NCBI GenBank assembly: GCA_958450365.1
Contig: CAUEEP010000909.1
Location: 199,501-263,500, forward strand
Origin: Mesorhabditis belari
Taxonomy: Eukaryota; Nematoda; Chromadorea; Rhabditida; Rhabditidae
Length of the DNA stretch: 64,000 bases
Reading direction: 5' to 3'
Position 1 is the stretch's first letter, and every line of letters begins with the position of its first letter. Of the stretch, positions 52,472 to 64,000 are shown one piece after another. The notes beneath the pieces were generated by a model that was given only the letters and a program-made list of their open reading frames with translations, ran no database searches and had not been told where the DNA came from. Both the position numbers and the translations under genes were made by a program.

Positions 52472-53560
52472 TATTTTTAGTTGAGCTCCAAAAAGCTCAT
52501 CCTCTTATTACCAGTTCCAGCTCCAGTTCATTAAAAGTTTCAGGAATTTTGGAAACCTTGAACTTGTTAGTTACTTGCAATCATTTCTAATTTAAACCAT
52601 TCAATCCCAATTTCCAATCAAAAACAAATTGTTCATCCCCCCACAAATCACTCTCGAATCAAGCGGCTGTAAAGTTGTTAGCCGAGCATTTTAGCAGAGA
52701 AAAAAGCTCTCGGAAGATTTATGTGATCTCGATTTTGATCATTTTCTTGATAAAATGGCTTTTAGTTCAGTCTAGATTTGGTTTCGAAAATTAGTCACGA
52801 ATAAATTTAGACTGAGCGATCAAATTTCATTCACTCGAAAGCCTAAATGCTAATGTTTAGTAATGGTCAGTGGAAAAGAGAAAAGAGAAAAGAGGGAGTG
52901 CTTGAGAATGGTCAAAATGAATTATCAGAGCAATATTTCGTTTACAAAGCTTCAATATTATCTTTCAGTGGTTAGATCTTGCCTTTCTTGAAAGTAATAT
53001 TCATCCTTCCTTAAAAGTAATGTTAATCGTTTTGTTTTTTTCTTGAAAGCCCAGTCGTGGTACCAAGATCTTCTCATTATTATGACCATTTTATTGCGGT
53101 TACACTATCAAGAGGAGTAAAGAGAGCAGAGTCACACTAACAGTACCTATGCTTGCTTTCTGTTCTTGTTTTTCAATTGTTTTTCCTGGAGTGATCTGAA
53201 ATCTTGCGGGAACAGCTCTAGTAGTTCTATGACAGCAAAGCGACTTTATTCCCGCTTGAATTGAGCCTTACCTATCAAAGTCAAACCAGACCCCCTGTTG
53301 CAACAATGAATTGCTTCTCAAAAACATGATTTCTGTTGTCTTCCTGTTCCCTCCCCATCAAATGAAAGGCCATCCCTTGTCCCTGCCCATCCCCTCCATT
53401 CCCCACTCTCCCCTCCTCCCGCTGTGCTCGTCACCGTAAATCTGTTGCGCACTTCTCACCCCCCTCCAATCCGACACAAAAATTTGCCTAAAAGCTTTGA
53501 ATCTTTCTTTCCTGAGTTTTTTCCGGAGAAAAATCCTCGATTTTAGGTCAGTAAGGTAGA

Positions 53561-54110
53561 AATTGTGAAAATCAGAGGTGACCTCCCTGATCGAAACGGG
53601 GTAACAAGCACTTTTCCCTCACCACTTTTTGTCACCATTCTCTCCGCTCGAAATTGGTGGGTTTGGCCAGCGACCTGGAATGACACTTTCAATCTCATTC
53701 AACACCTGGTGCTGGGAATTCTTCACTTTTCAATGCAAATTTCACTGGTCATGCGATAGTCATCGTTTGAAATGTTTCCCTTTATTTCTTACCCTGTCGA
53801 TGCAGCTTCCAAGATTGTCTCCTATCTTTTTCCAAACTCCAATTTGTCTTCTTGCCATTTTTTTACCAATTCTATCCGATCCTCTTCCTTTCAATTATGC
53901 AAATCCCCGGTAACGAGCGTGTCCTATCCATTGAATATCCATATCTGAATGGAAAAGAAAAAGAGCCAGCTGAAATATTCTACCGTATAATTTGTCGTCA
54001 GCCTATCCCTTTCCCCAAAGAATGGCATTATCTGCCAGGTGCACCGCCACTTTTCCTACCGAGGGAAATGGATACGTAAGCTGTGTAGAGCCTGGAGGAT
54101 AGGTAACTTC
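53561..54110 (+). other. Two open stretches of uncertain coding status
   Basis: 53565-53759 reads KIRGDLPDRNGVTS then LFVTILSARNWWVWPATWND. 53897-54079 reads MQIPGNERVLSIEYPYLNGK then FYRIICRQPIPFPKEWHYLP and PGAPPLFLPREMDT, ending at a possible GTAAGC donor. Both are richer in charged and aromatic residues than the surrounding pyrimidine ORFs. I recognise no family and cannot join them in a gene model. Confidence 0.2.
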
Positions 54111-57100
54111 AATGTAAATACAAATCCATTTCTATCATAAAAATACCCATGTCTATGTATAATACCTTAAGTTAGCCTTTACTGGAATGGAACAGATCAG
54201 ATAGAATTGGTAAATGATTACATTACAGTACTGACAAACTCTCAAGGAGTTTGAGTTTTTTCTTAAAGTTCTAATCTCCAAATGGAAGCTTGAGCTCCAA
54301 ATTGAGCGCCAAATCTTCAAGAACAATGACGCTTCACTACGGCCAGTTACTTGTCAGCTATGTAAGTGAGCTAAGTCAGCAATGTAAGTCATCTAAGTTA
54401 GCAATGTCAGCTAACTTCATCCAGTTACTTGTCAGCTATGCAATCCTTTCCTTCTCTTTCTCCACCGATTCCCCAGGCAACTATCGAGTCTGTTAGCAGC
54501 TTGTGTTGACTGGGAAAGAAGAGAAAAGAGTGCGCGTTGCTAGATCATTAGTTGCCCTTTGCCCGTCTCCACCTCTTCCTTTCACCTCTTCCTTTCACCT
54601 ATTCATTCTCATCTACTCAATACTCCATAAGCCGCCTTTTCACACACATCCATTATTGGAAGAGATCGACGAATTATGATCTCCAACCATTACGCTCAGT
54701 TTCGTGTGTTTCCATTCAATTTTGTATACTTGATTAATCTATTGTACGATTGAGCTTCAAAGATCTAAAAAGTAGATGCTTTTCCTTTGTTTATATTTAG
54801 TAGCTATATATTCTGAGCATACAGTTTATGGCTCTCTTTCTCCCGTGTTATTCTCATGAGAATGGTGCCCGTGAAATTGCTAATAAGCCCTCCGTTTCTC
54901 AGCTAATCATATTCAGTTCCCACCATTTCACGGAAAAATCAATTCAACAAGGTTTTCTCAAATTTTATTTATTTTTATGGCTGTGAATGTTGCTGAATTG
55001 GTTCAGGAAGGGCTACAAAGAGAAAAAACTTATTGGAACAAGTCTATTGTTTTCTGTTTAGGGAAGTTCTTTGCTTTTGAAGGACTTTTCGATGGGAGAT
55101 GCTTGTAAAACGAGGAAAAGGAAAAGAAAGGGTCCTAGATTCGATGGAGAGGAGGAGAGGCGACTGTTCACTCCCTCACTCCTTTCCTTTCCTTTCTCTT
55201 CTGATTTCCCCCTTAGTCCTTCCTTTAATCCCTTCTGGCGCACTCCTTCTGATGGTGGGAAACAAACGACTATTCGACGGAAATGAAGAAAGGAAAATTG
55301 GAATGGAAGAGAATGGGACAACCACTGTCAACAATTTGTACAGTGAATAAAAGTCTGTAGTTCTTTATTGCATTGATTGCAATGATTGGCTCAAGTTAGA
55401 GCAACATTTGAGTTCTTTTTGTCTTGAACTGATGTTGTTTATTGTTCAGAATTTACATAGAATCATGATGTGCTTTGGAATTGATCAATGAAAGTGCTTT
55501 GGAAGCCAAAACCGAAGCACAAGCGTTCTTTGCTCATTTTGATTCATTCAGCTCTTGATCCTTTGTGATCCACAAAGTATTCAGCATTTGATTCTTTTAA
55601 TCAATCTTATCAACATTTACTTCTAGACTTGACTTTCTAAACTTCAAACTAGCTACTCTTTTCCAATCTCCAGTCACGTAATCAGTCTAGCTGATTAAAC
55701 CCGAGGAGTTTGATTGGGTAAAAAAGAAGAAATGATCACACATCTACTCTAAATGCCAACGAGGCAATGACACCCGGAAACCGACACCCCTTCCCTTTTC
55801 TCGTTTTCCCTTCAGCTTCTACCGTTTCTTTTCTCTTTCGTACCCTTTTTCCCGACTCGACAGATCAACGAAGCTTAGGTTGAAGGGCCGACCGTCAGTT
55901 GGGTGGAAAGGTCCACAAATGACGTAGATCAATTTGCGTTTTATCAGATCACAGAATAAGGCTTATTTCTTGAGTCTCTTCAGCAGTACTTCATCTTTTT
56001 TTTCACCATCTGTTCTGATTAAACTGTGATTGAGCAAGACTCGTTTGGTTGTCTCTCCATTTGCAGATCACCCTTTTGGTTGGTCCTTTGATTTGAGTGA
56101 CACCAATGTTTGTTTTCCATCTCTTTTCCTTTTCTGTACCCCCTCACTCACTTGCACAACTTGTGTCTCCTGAAAAGTGGAAAGGGTAAAAGGGGCGAAA
56201 GGTCCACTCGATGATCCCCTTCAGGAAATGGACACTTGTTATGCAACGTTTGCAAATTCACTTCCGATTCTCTTGACCCTTTATGTCATCGATATTTTGC
56301 TTCATGATTTGTGCAATTTAAAGGTATATCAACAGATTCTACACCAAATCTCAGCCTCATAACTTTCCATTTCTCAACCCAAACACATAAAAAGACAAAA
56401 AGACCGATAGACAAAAAAGAAATCGTGTGGTTGGTGGTTGTTGTGAAGTGAATGGGAAGAAGGGGTAGTGCCTGGTTGAGGCTAATCTCACGCCTTGCAC
56501 ACCTGCAAGTGGCTTCTTTTGCACTGTCCACTCAACAATCCTTCAACTTCCACTATTTTTGATCATTTTCCTGTTTTAAAGACTTTGAAATTGTTTCACT
56601 TGTTACTTGTTGTTGTTGTTTCACTTAATCCATTGTACTTAACCTTTTGCTAGACTTATTCTGTGTCTAAAACCATCTCTACCAAGAGACAGAAAGGCAG
56701 AAACCTAACGGTCAACAGTTCCGGAAGCAAAAACCAGACGCAGATTCAATTTCAAATCGGGAGAACAGTTTGTGGGCATTATTATGAGAAGGGGATGAGA
56801 AGACTTGCAAAAGAAAGAATGAAAAGAAGAAAAGAGATCAGGATGAAGAAGGTACTTTGTGACCGATCCCCTTTTCTTGTAGAAAAGACTTCTCACTTTT
56901 CAAATTGCACTCTCCGCGAAAAAGTGGAGCATTCTTCCTTTTTGCTTAAACTGTGAACGAGAAGAGGGAAATTCACTACGAAATGGTACCGCCTTTTAAA
57001 TATGAATTCAAGTTTCAATTGAATTCAAGTTTCTTCCCGTATTTGATGATTGATCATACTTTCTCTTGAATACCAATTTCATTTTTGCTTGATTCATTTC

Positions 57101-57830
57101 AATTTGCTTTTTTTATGAAAACAAATGTTTATCTTTTATTAAAAGACAGCCACAACATATCAACTTCTTCTTTTTCTTCACTTCTTGTTTTGTAGCTAAT
57201 ATAGAATTCTATTTTCTTCTTCTTCTTCTTCTTCTTTATTCCAGAAAAATCCAGCTACCCAGCTTCTAATAGCTTGATGAAGCGTGTAGAAAGTGAGTGA
57301 ATAGCTTTACCCTTTTACAATCTCCTTTACTTCTTCACCCACCTCACCCATTAGGTGTTGTCTACCTGTGCCCCTTCCTTTCCCTCTTTTCTTTTTCATG
57401 CCATGCAGCTGTCTCAATTCCACTCGATAGTCAATAGATGAAGTGAATAAAAGAGAAAAAGATTACCTTCCATGCATTACCTTTCATGCTTTTTCCATTC
57501 ATTCCCATTTATATCCATTCAATGTCCAACTTTTCGATACTTTCTCTATTCCTTTCCATTGCCTTTCCATTCCATTTCCATTCCCTTTCCATTGCCTTTC
57601 CATTCAATTCTTCTTCATCCATGCTCTAGATAGATTTCTCTCTTTTACTCTTCATCTGACAGGTGTTTTCCCTAAAGGATTAGCAGTTTTTAGCTCGTTG
57701 ACCTTTTTGTTAAAGTTGGTCAACTGGAAAGTAGGCTCGGGAGGAAATTTTGGGGCTAAATTTTGAATGTACTTAGCTGTGTATAGGGTTTTGACTCTAA
57801 AATTTGCCGTACTGTAAGCCTTACCTTATA
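54110..57830. other. Long non-coding region, part 2
   Basis: Contains a cluster of short repeats around GTCAGCTATGTAAGT (54350-54440), a (CTT)n tract (57214-57237) and CCTTTCCATT repeats (57555-57605). Open frames at 55058-55350 exist on both strands of the same purine/pyrimidine tract and are probably compositional. No exon supported. Confidence 0.5.
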
Positions 57831-57832
57831 AA

Positions 57833-58357
57833 TTGAAACCGTACTGTAAACCTTGCCATAAACTGAATGCAACTTTTGAAAGAGAAGCGTTTCAAGGACT
57901 GGGTTGTTTCACCATTTCTCGTCGTAGATCGTTTGAAATGTACTCAACACTGAACCCAATTTATTCTCTTTTTTTTTCTTTGTTGCTCTACCTGAACCTA
58001 TTTGAATTTATGCGAAACCATATGGCATCTCAATCCCTTTTTCCTCTTTCACCTCTGTCTACAGTCGGCATTTCGTTTACGGTCACATTTCAAAAGGAAA
58101 ATGGAAAGGTAAGGACAGAAGGAGGACAGAAGGAAGACATTTCATTGAATCTCGGTGCTGTTTTCTTTTCTCATAAAATGCCCATAGCCACAAAAATGTC
58201 TCGGTTGGATTGCCTCAATCAATTCATGAATCAACCCGCATTTCTTTTGAGTGATTTACGATTGAAAGAAGGCAAAAAATGGAGAGGATTGGATGGAGGG
58301 GGTTCAGGGAATCTTTCTTTCATGTTTTCAGTTGTTTTGAAGCGATCGGCGGTTTGA
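57833..58357 (+). other. 174-codon open frame, coding status unclear
   Basis: The longest plus-strand ORF in the non-coding block. It contains ISFTVTFQKENGKVRTEGGQ and MSRLDCLNQFMNQPAFLLSD, but there is no recognisable domain, no favourable ATG context and no neighbouring exon. It could be chance in a stop-poor pyrimidine region. Confidence 0.2.
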
Positions 58358-60415
58358 TTTGAAACTTTTTGATGTTGCAATGAATGACAAGAACTCAACA
58401 TACTCAACAGATTTTATGCCAAGATTAGTCTTTATCCTATTCCAAGTGAGAAAATCGAGGATCAACATGGGGTTGACCATGGGATCTCCACAGGTTGTAC
58501 GTAGAGAAAGAGGCTAATTACGTGTTCTCTTCTCATCCATTCTCATCCTCATCCATTCCTGTTGAATGTTCAGTCTTTCCCCTCAACCTTTTCCTCTTTT
58601 AGTCACACAGAAATTATTGTAGCTGGGGTTTTGGGTGAGGTTCAAGGTTGACAGCTAATCGAATGGCCTCAATGAATTGAGGGGTAAATGAGAAGAGAAT
58701 TCCCATTCATGGACATGGCTTTGATTGCAGATTTGTTCAGTTTAAACAAAGTTTCCTTAAAGCTCTCCTTTTCTCCGCCACTTCTCATTGTTCTGCTTGT
58801 AGGTGTCAAAATGAGTGAAATGTTTTTGCCAAAAAGGCAAGAGCGTGACCTTTGTCTTTCCCATAAAACCGTTCTCGTTTTCCCATTTCTTTTTCTCATT
58901 TCTCTTTTTTCCTCTTGAAATTGCTCTCTTTTCATTGAAGTTCACACCAAACCGATCACTATCAATTTCTTTCAAAAACATTCATCAATATTTACTAGAC
59001 TGTTTTTGATTTCTATTTTAAGGATTCTTTTATTACTTTCCTATCTTTTTGACTTCAAGGCCAGATCTGGATCTGACTTTTAGAGTCAACAAAGTCTTTT
59101 GATTTTTTAAATTTCGATCAAAAACTTTTGAGATACATTGATGATCAACAACGGTACTGTTTTGATTTGACTTTTAAACTATAATATTTTTGATCTGATC
59201 TGATTCTGATCAATCTAAAGAATTCGAAACAACTATCATCGAAATTTCCCATTGTGCAGACCTCCCAGTCATTTCCCATTGAATTTCCCTTTGATTTAGG
59301 GGATTTCTCATTGGTTTCCAACCCAAAAAAAGGAAACAAATTGATAGAAAATAAATGATCGAAAATTAATTGATTGACTTTGCGGAGAAAAAGCAGCTAT
59401 GATTTGAGCATTTATGATCAGAACATATTTTTTTTCAAACTCCAGCTTCATTTTCGTTATTCCTTTGTCATTGCTATTTTATCAATTATCATGTTTCAAT
59501 AATTGACAGTTTGCGGAGAAACGGTGCCAAATCGGCTCACATTTTCTGTAAACACATTGAAAGAAAAAAGAAAGAAAAAGAAGAAGACCTTGTTCTCGCC
59601 GAGTTATCGTTTGTTAGGATCTCTTTTCAATTGAGGAAAACATGAGAAGGACAAAACGATGAAAGGCCAAGTGAATGCGAAGATTGAAGAGGAGAAGATG
59701 AGAAAAATGAGCTCTCTCTTTTGGTTTCCCTCCTTTCATGGATATCTAGAAGCGGATCGGTGCTCGATTTGGGGAGGGCAGAGGAAGGTGGTTGTTCTCC
59801 CTTTTCCTTTCCGATCTTCACATCTGATCTGCCCTAAATTTTCGTTGTCTTTCCCGTGAACACTATTTTTTAACGTTTAACCAATGTTTCATTTGTGCAA
59901 GCAAAGCTGCTTTCATTTTACTAGATTCATTTGCTTTCCTACTCGATCTTGGTTCTGATTCCTACTGATCGTAACAATAGGGATCGGACTTTTCAGAATT
60001 ACTTCCTACTTTCTTGTCGATCAACCAATTTTCAAATGTTTGCTTTTAACCCCTTAATTACCTCTTCAGATAATATTTTTGACAATTATTGCTCAGATGA
60101 ATTCGCACGTTTTTGTGCAAACAATTAATCGAATCGATTGTGAATGAATCATAAATTGACAGTTGAGAGCTGATGGGGGATGCTGTCGGCAAGACAATTT
60201 TTTGGCTTTGTATCACAAAAGATTTGGAATTTCTAACAAAATCACCAAATTCAACAAGGTTAATAGCCTATCCATATTGGAATATCATGTGCTCAGATCA
60301 GCATTCATTCTCCTTTTGTCTTTTCCTTTCTTCAAGATCTCTTTCCTTTCCCAATCGGGAATTTGCAACTGTCAATAACCGATGATCCCGTTCTCGAGAT
60401 TATGACACACATTCC

Positions 60416-60495
60416 GCTCCTCTCCTCCTCTCCTCCTCTCCTCCTCTCCTCCTCTCCTCCTCTCCTCCTCTCCTCCTCTCCTTCTCTCCTCTTCT
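60416..60495 (+). repeat. (CTCCTCTC)n minisatellite
   Basis: About nine tandem copies of an 8-base CTCCTCTC unit, the last ones degenerate. The complementary strand is pure purine and could form triplex or H-DNA. Confidence 0.95.
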
Positions 60496-61213
60496 TATCC
60501 ATTCTTTGTGTGATCTGTTCGAATGGATTCTCAGAGATTCAATGGGATTTTCCCCTTTTCTCTTTTTCGATCGAAATTAGCGATTTACTGACTTTTCGTC
60601 GTTTTCACTTTGCGGGGAAATCGTTTGATTGAGGTATTAGTCGACTTTATTCAATCCATTCCAAATTATAACCGCTCCTTGTTTCCATACTTCTTCAATT
60701 TCATCTTTTCCTTCGTTACGTTCAAAGGAATTCTCTTGTGACCCAATTACCGCCAAAAATCAGCTCATATTTGGATAATTTCAGGTCGTAAACCGAGAAT
60801 CGGCACCTGTTGATGGGCTTGATGAAAAAGAAAAAGAAAAGAAGATCATCATCCACAACACACCTGCATATCTTCTGATCTCAATATGGATCTCTTTCAA
60901 AGAGCTTTTCTGCTCTTCTGCTTTCAAAGAGCTCTTAACATCTTTCTTAAACCAGTCCATTATTGTCACGAGGTAGATTTCTCAACTGTTGTTAGGCTTT
61001 GCAACTGACTTGTTAAACTTTTTATCAGATATCATCATTCGAACTTCCCCCAGCTTCCCCAGGTGTTCCCCGTTCTCCTCTTCTCTCACCTCCATCCATA
61101 TTTGCCTAAATGCGACCGTGCGGAACGTCTCTTCCTTTCCGATCTTTCGTCTTTTCTTCGGTCGTTACTGCTTATCCTTGGAAAGACCCGAATGCCTGAA
61201 AAGGACAAGAAAT

Positions 61214-61254
61214 GGGAGTGGAGGGAATGGAGGGAGTGGAGGGGAGGGGAGGGG
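61214..61254 (+). repeat. G-rich tract with quadruplex potential
   Basis: At least five runs of three or four G (GGGAGTGGAGGG, then GGAGGGAGTGGAGGGG, then AGGGGAGGGG) with loops of one to six bases satisfy the usual G-quadruplex pattern. A C-rich mirror tract follows at 61257-61290. Confidence 0.7.
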
Positions 61255-63644
61255 CCACCTCCTCCTCTCCTTTGACCCGATCCCCTCTCCCCTCTACTCA
61301 AATACGAGACCCTCCCCTTCTCTTCCACCAACCATCACCTACCAATTCAACAAATACCAAGAATTATTAATCTCCATCCTTGCTAATCTCTACATTCATT
61401 TTATATTGTTCTAGTTTTTGTCTATCTGCTAGCAATCGTATCCAGACAAGTTTTTTTATGAGATAAAGAGGCGCGTGTCATAATCTCTAAACTGTAATCT
61501 CTATTACATCTCAACTATCTCAACTATTACATATCAAAAGCCAGTCTTTCCATTCTACTACTTGTTCAGATTCAGATCACTGTGTCTGCATTTCCCCTCT
61601 GCAAATTGGTGTCCTCTTGAGATTTCCCCGACTTTCTTTTCTTCTGAATCTTTTCCTTTCTTGACTTCTTGACTTGTTGAGTAAAGAAATGACCTGTAAT
61701 TATTCATGAGTACAGTCTGTTCTATTTTTTACGCTCAAAAGTTTACAACACAATTTTCAAGTTAGCTTTTCACTTGAATACTTTTGTGAAAGAGTTATTG
61801 TAATGAAAGAAGAGAGGGGAACATTACCGTATCTTCAGAAGACTGACAAAACATCTCAATTACTCTAATCTCTGTATTTTCTTGTTTACAAATCCACTTG
61901 TTCACTCTTTTTCTTCGAATTGCTCAATTCATCCGATCTCTTTTCTTTCATTTTCTTTTGATTTTGCAAGTAACAATCCCTACAGAACAGGTTGTTACTT
62001 CCTTTCAGATGAAAGCATTGCCATTCGATCTTTTCATTCTTTTTCTTTACTTTTCCCCTTTTCGATTTGTTTTCCCTCTCGATTCCTCAAGAATTATAAC
62101 AATCCGCCGCACTAAACTCTCAACAACCAGAATATTTTCAAAGAAACAAAAGAATCAAAAGATTTACCTAGTGCTTGATTGCCCAAGTACTCCAAATTTA
62201 AAGTAAGCCCTTCATCTTTTCTTTTCAGTTGTTATACAGTGAAATGAAAATGCGGTAGTTCTTAATTTTCCCTTTTCTTTTCCAATCAAATGGTTGATTT
62301 TGAGTTGACCAACTGACCGTGGTTTATTTGGCAACAAATTGCTCTCAAGTGAGTGGATTGAAGAGATATTTCATTCAAAGGGAAAGACGGGGACAAGCCG
62401 ATTCACCAATGGGAGAGGGGATCACCCTCTGTGTGAAGGCACCTGTCGACAAGAAAGTCTCTCCTTTTGAAAAGACATCATTTTTACGGGTTAAGATAAT
62501 GTCAACAATGATCTAATGCAAGAATATTGTAATATTCGAGTTTTCCAAGCACTAGACTTTGCCAAACTCAGTATTTACATACAACAAAACCCTCTAGATT
62601 GCACCTTCGATTTGTTTATCACCCTCTAGATGCCTACTTTATTTTGTTGTCTACTAATTCCTTATTCAGACTTTATAAACCGTACTCTTGACCCTTGAGT
62701 AACTTATCCGAGTCAGCTGTTTCTTCTCTGTCCTCAAATGTTCTACAAATGTTCTTTCTTCTTTGTCCTTTTCTCTCCTCATCTATCTATGTGACCCCAG
62801 CTCGTTTTCTGTTATCCAAAAGCTCTCATTGACTATGCCAAACGAATCATTCTTTTATGATCTTTGCAATGCTTTCGATTTCCTTTCATTCATTTCCTTA
62901 ATTCCCTCCATTCCTTATAGAATAAGCGCGCCGCTTTTCACCTTTTCTTTGCCTCGATTCATCCATAAAATCCTCATTTACGATCGTTTTTTTGGGGATT
63001 GAGCAATAATTAGATGAGGATTTCGATTTCATTTCGTTTTCCGACATCTTAAAGATTAAGGAACATTAAGGAATTGATTTGAATGTTGAATTTTTAGTCT
63101 TTGATTGGGTCACATTCGGCTTTCGCTTTAAATCTCCCTTCTCGAAGTACAGTACACTATTCAAATCGAATTCTTGAAGTACAGAACATTCTTTTCCAAA
63201 AAACATTCAGCAGCTTTGCCATTTTTTCTAGAAATTCGAATGATTATGCGTTACAATCATCAGTCATAGCCCATCATAATATCAGCCATTCGAATAACTA
63301 TGCTGTACACAATCACGGAAACATCATCACCAAGCTTTTCTAAATTGAAATCCTCCTTTCAGCCATCCCTCCTTCCCCCATTTTTCTGAATGGGGCAACA
63401 GTTGCGCATCATTCCTTTATCCCTTTTTCATATTCGAGAGTCCCATCCACAGGTTGTCCCATCCACCATCCTTATATCTAGCCGACCGTAATTAATTTTG
63501 AGATCAGAGAATGGAATGGAGAGAAATGGAGAGGATCGGTCAACCTGTTCATCCTCTTGTTCTCTTCTTCTTCACTTCATTCCATATTGCCATTTTTGAC
63601 AGAACATACCCTTTCACACAAAGGATCTCTTTTCCCCAAAAAGG

Positions 63645-63668
63645 TGTCGTGTCAAATTTGACACGACA
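63645..63668. repeat. 24-base perfect palindrome
   Basis: TGTCGTGTCAAA is followed immediately by its exact reverse complement, with no spacer. It lies about 200 bases upstream of the ATG of the next gene, so either a regulatory site or a short repetitive element is possible. Confidence 0.8.
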
Positions 63669-63864
63669 AACCATTTTCAATCATCTGCCCTTCTCTTTGA
63701 TCTTATTCAAATTGTTGATGGGAAATAACAACTCATTTTCCTTTGATTTCTTATCATTTCAATCACTCATTCTCGTTAACCAAACCGCTTTAAACAAATA
63801 ATTTCAGATCAGGGAATCCACGACTTTCCCCCCATTTTTCGATCGAATTTTATAAGAGGAGGCC

Positions 63865-64000
63865 ATGAAGGGCCTGGCACTCATTGCCTTCACCGTTCTG
63901 TGCACTGTTTATGGTACGTTTTTGGAATCACAATCACAATAGTCTCTATAATAACTTGAAATTTCCCATAGCACACCATCCTCTTTTGTGTACTCAGTGT
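63865..64000 (+). CDS. Secreted Ly6/three-finger-like protein, 5' part only
   Basis: Exon 1 (63865-63913) encodes the signal peptide MKGLALIAFTVLCTVY and splices in phase 1 (GTACGT donor) to an exon starting at 63972 after CCCATAG. That exon reads AHHPLLCTQC and runs off the window. A signal peptide followed within a few residues by L-x-C-x-x-C is typical of Ly6/uPAR-domain proteins. Confirmation needs the downstream cysteines. TTTTATAAG at 63849-63857 is too close to the ATG to be its TATA box. Confidence 0.6.

Larger units (their letters stand above)
49600..53560. other. Long non-coding region, part 1
   Basis: The plus strand is markedly C+T rich. ORFs of 60-112 codons occur on both strands but track the pyrimidine bias and show no domain, splice context or start environment. 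It contains a CTTT microsatellite (50896-50950), AAAAGATG repeats (about 51412-51436), a TA-flanked MITE (52187-52471) and a C-rich block (about 53395-53475). Confidence 0.5.
58358..63844. other. Long non-coding region, part 3 (upstream of the Ly6-like gene)
   Basis: Mostly T+C rich on the plus strand, with no supported exon. It holds a TCCTCCTC microsatellite (60416-60495), a G-rich potential quadruplex (61214-61254) and a 24-base perfect palindrome (63645-63668). If the gene at 63865 is developmentally controlled, this block is where its distal regulatory elements would be. Confidence 0.5.

Noticed and set aside
55058..55350. Overlapping ORFs on both strands with basic/acidic runs
   Set aside because: A purine/pyrimidine asymmetric tract gives stop-poor frames on both strands; no family resemblance and no neighbouring exons.
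57833..58357. 174-codon ORF as a confident gene
   Set aside because: Length is suggestive, but there is no domain, no codon or splice evidence, and it sits in a stop-poor region. Kept only as uncertain.
60363..60632. 89-codon ORF with repeated SSPPLLLSS
   Set aside because: It is the translation of the CTCCTCTC minisatellite.
1..64000. CRISPR arrays, bacterial operons, prophage
   Set aside because: Spliced genes, spliced-leader-like acceptors and nematode families show a eukaryotic genome. No regularly spaced direct repeats of CRISPR type were seen.

Overview
The window is eukaryotic and almost certainly from a rhabditid-type nematode. Genes are compact and split into many small exons, with introns of about 40-200 bases, GTRAGT-like donors and TTTTCAG/TTTTAG acceptors. 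The protein families are typical of nematodes: a transthyretin-like protein, ShKT-bearing astacin, Srh-like and STR-like chemoreceptors, a POS-1/OMA-type CCCH protein, a CAPA/NLP-44-type neuropeptide precursor, and an acyl-CoA oxidase ending in SKL. I cannot name the species. Exon models were built by hand from splice signals, reading phase and family knowledge. For several genes the exon lengths sum to an exact multiple of three.

Layout. 1-220: 3' end of a Tc1/mariner-type transposon. 187-2399 (-): two secreted or membrane proteins. 3179-5183 (+): an 11-exon cysteine-containing extracellular protein. 5403-7835 (+): a SAM-dependent methyltransferase. 8087-about 11760 (-): a receptor tyrosine kinase. 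12210-15684 (-): peroxisomal acyl-CoA oxidase. 16435-17922 (+): an Srh-like chemoreceptor with one frameshift. 18842-20765 (+): PYM (partner of Y14-Mago). 21639-23425 (+): a tandem CCCH zinc-finger protein. 24640-25799 (-): a broken STR chemoreceptor. 26573-29097 (-): a histidine acid phosphatase. 30413-36837 (-): a head-to-tail array of five related four-TM proteins plus a fragment. 38056-39058 (+): the CAPA-like neuropeptide precursor. 39294-41502 (-): an astacin with two ShKT domains. 41824-43983 and 44176-46511 (-): two more Srh-like receptors, one intact and one frameshifted. 48243-49589 (-): an intronless F-box-like gene. About 49600-63860: 14 kb with no convincing gene. 63865-end (+): the start of a secreted Ly6-like protein.

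Introns and spacers are rich in non-autonomous DNA transposons. These include mariner relics, TTAA-flanked and TA-flanked foldbacks, a repeated 219-base MITE, an ISXO2/Merlin-like transposase relic, and a near-perfect hairpin with 128-base arms. Several genes carry a single-base frameshift at or beside a short homopolymer. This pattern points either to residual assembly indels or to very recent decay.

Functionally the window is a mix of unrelated genes: germline RNA regulation (PYM, CCCH), peroxisomal beta-oxidation, extracellular proteolysis, chemosensation and neuropeptide signalling. The clearest local organisation is tandem duplication (the four-TM array, the paired Srh-like genes). PYM and the CCCH gene, in the same orientation and 0.9 kb apart, might share an operon.
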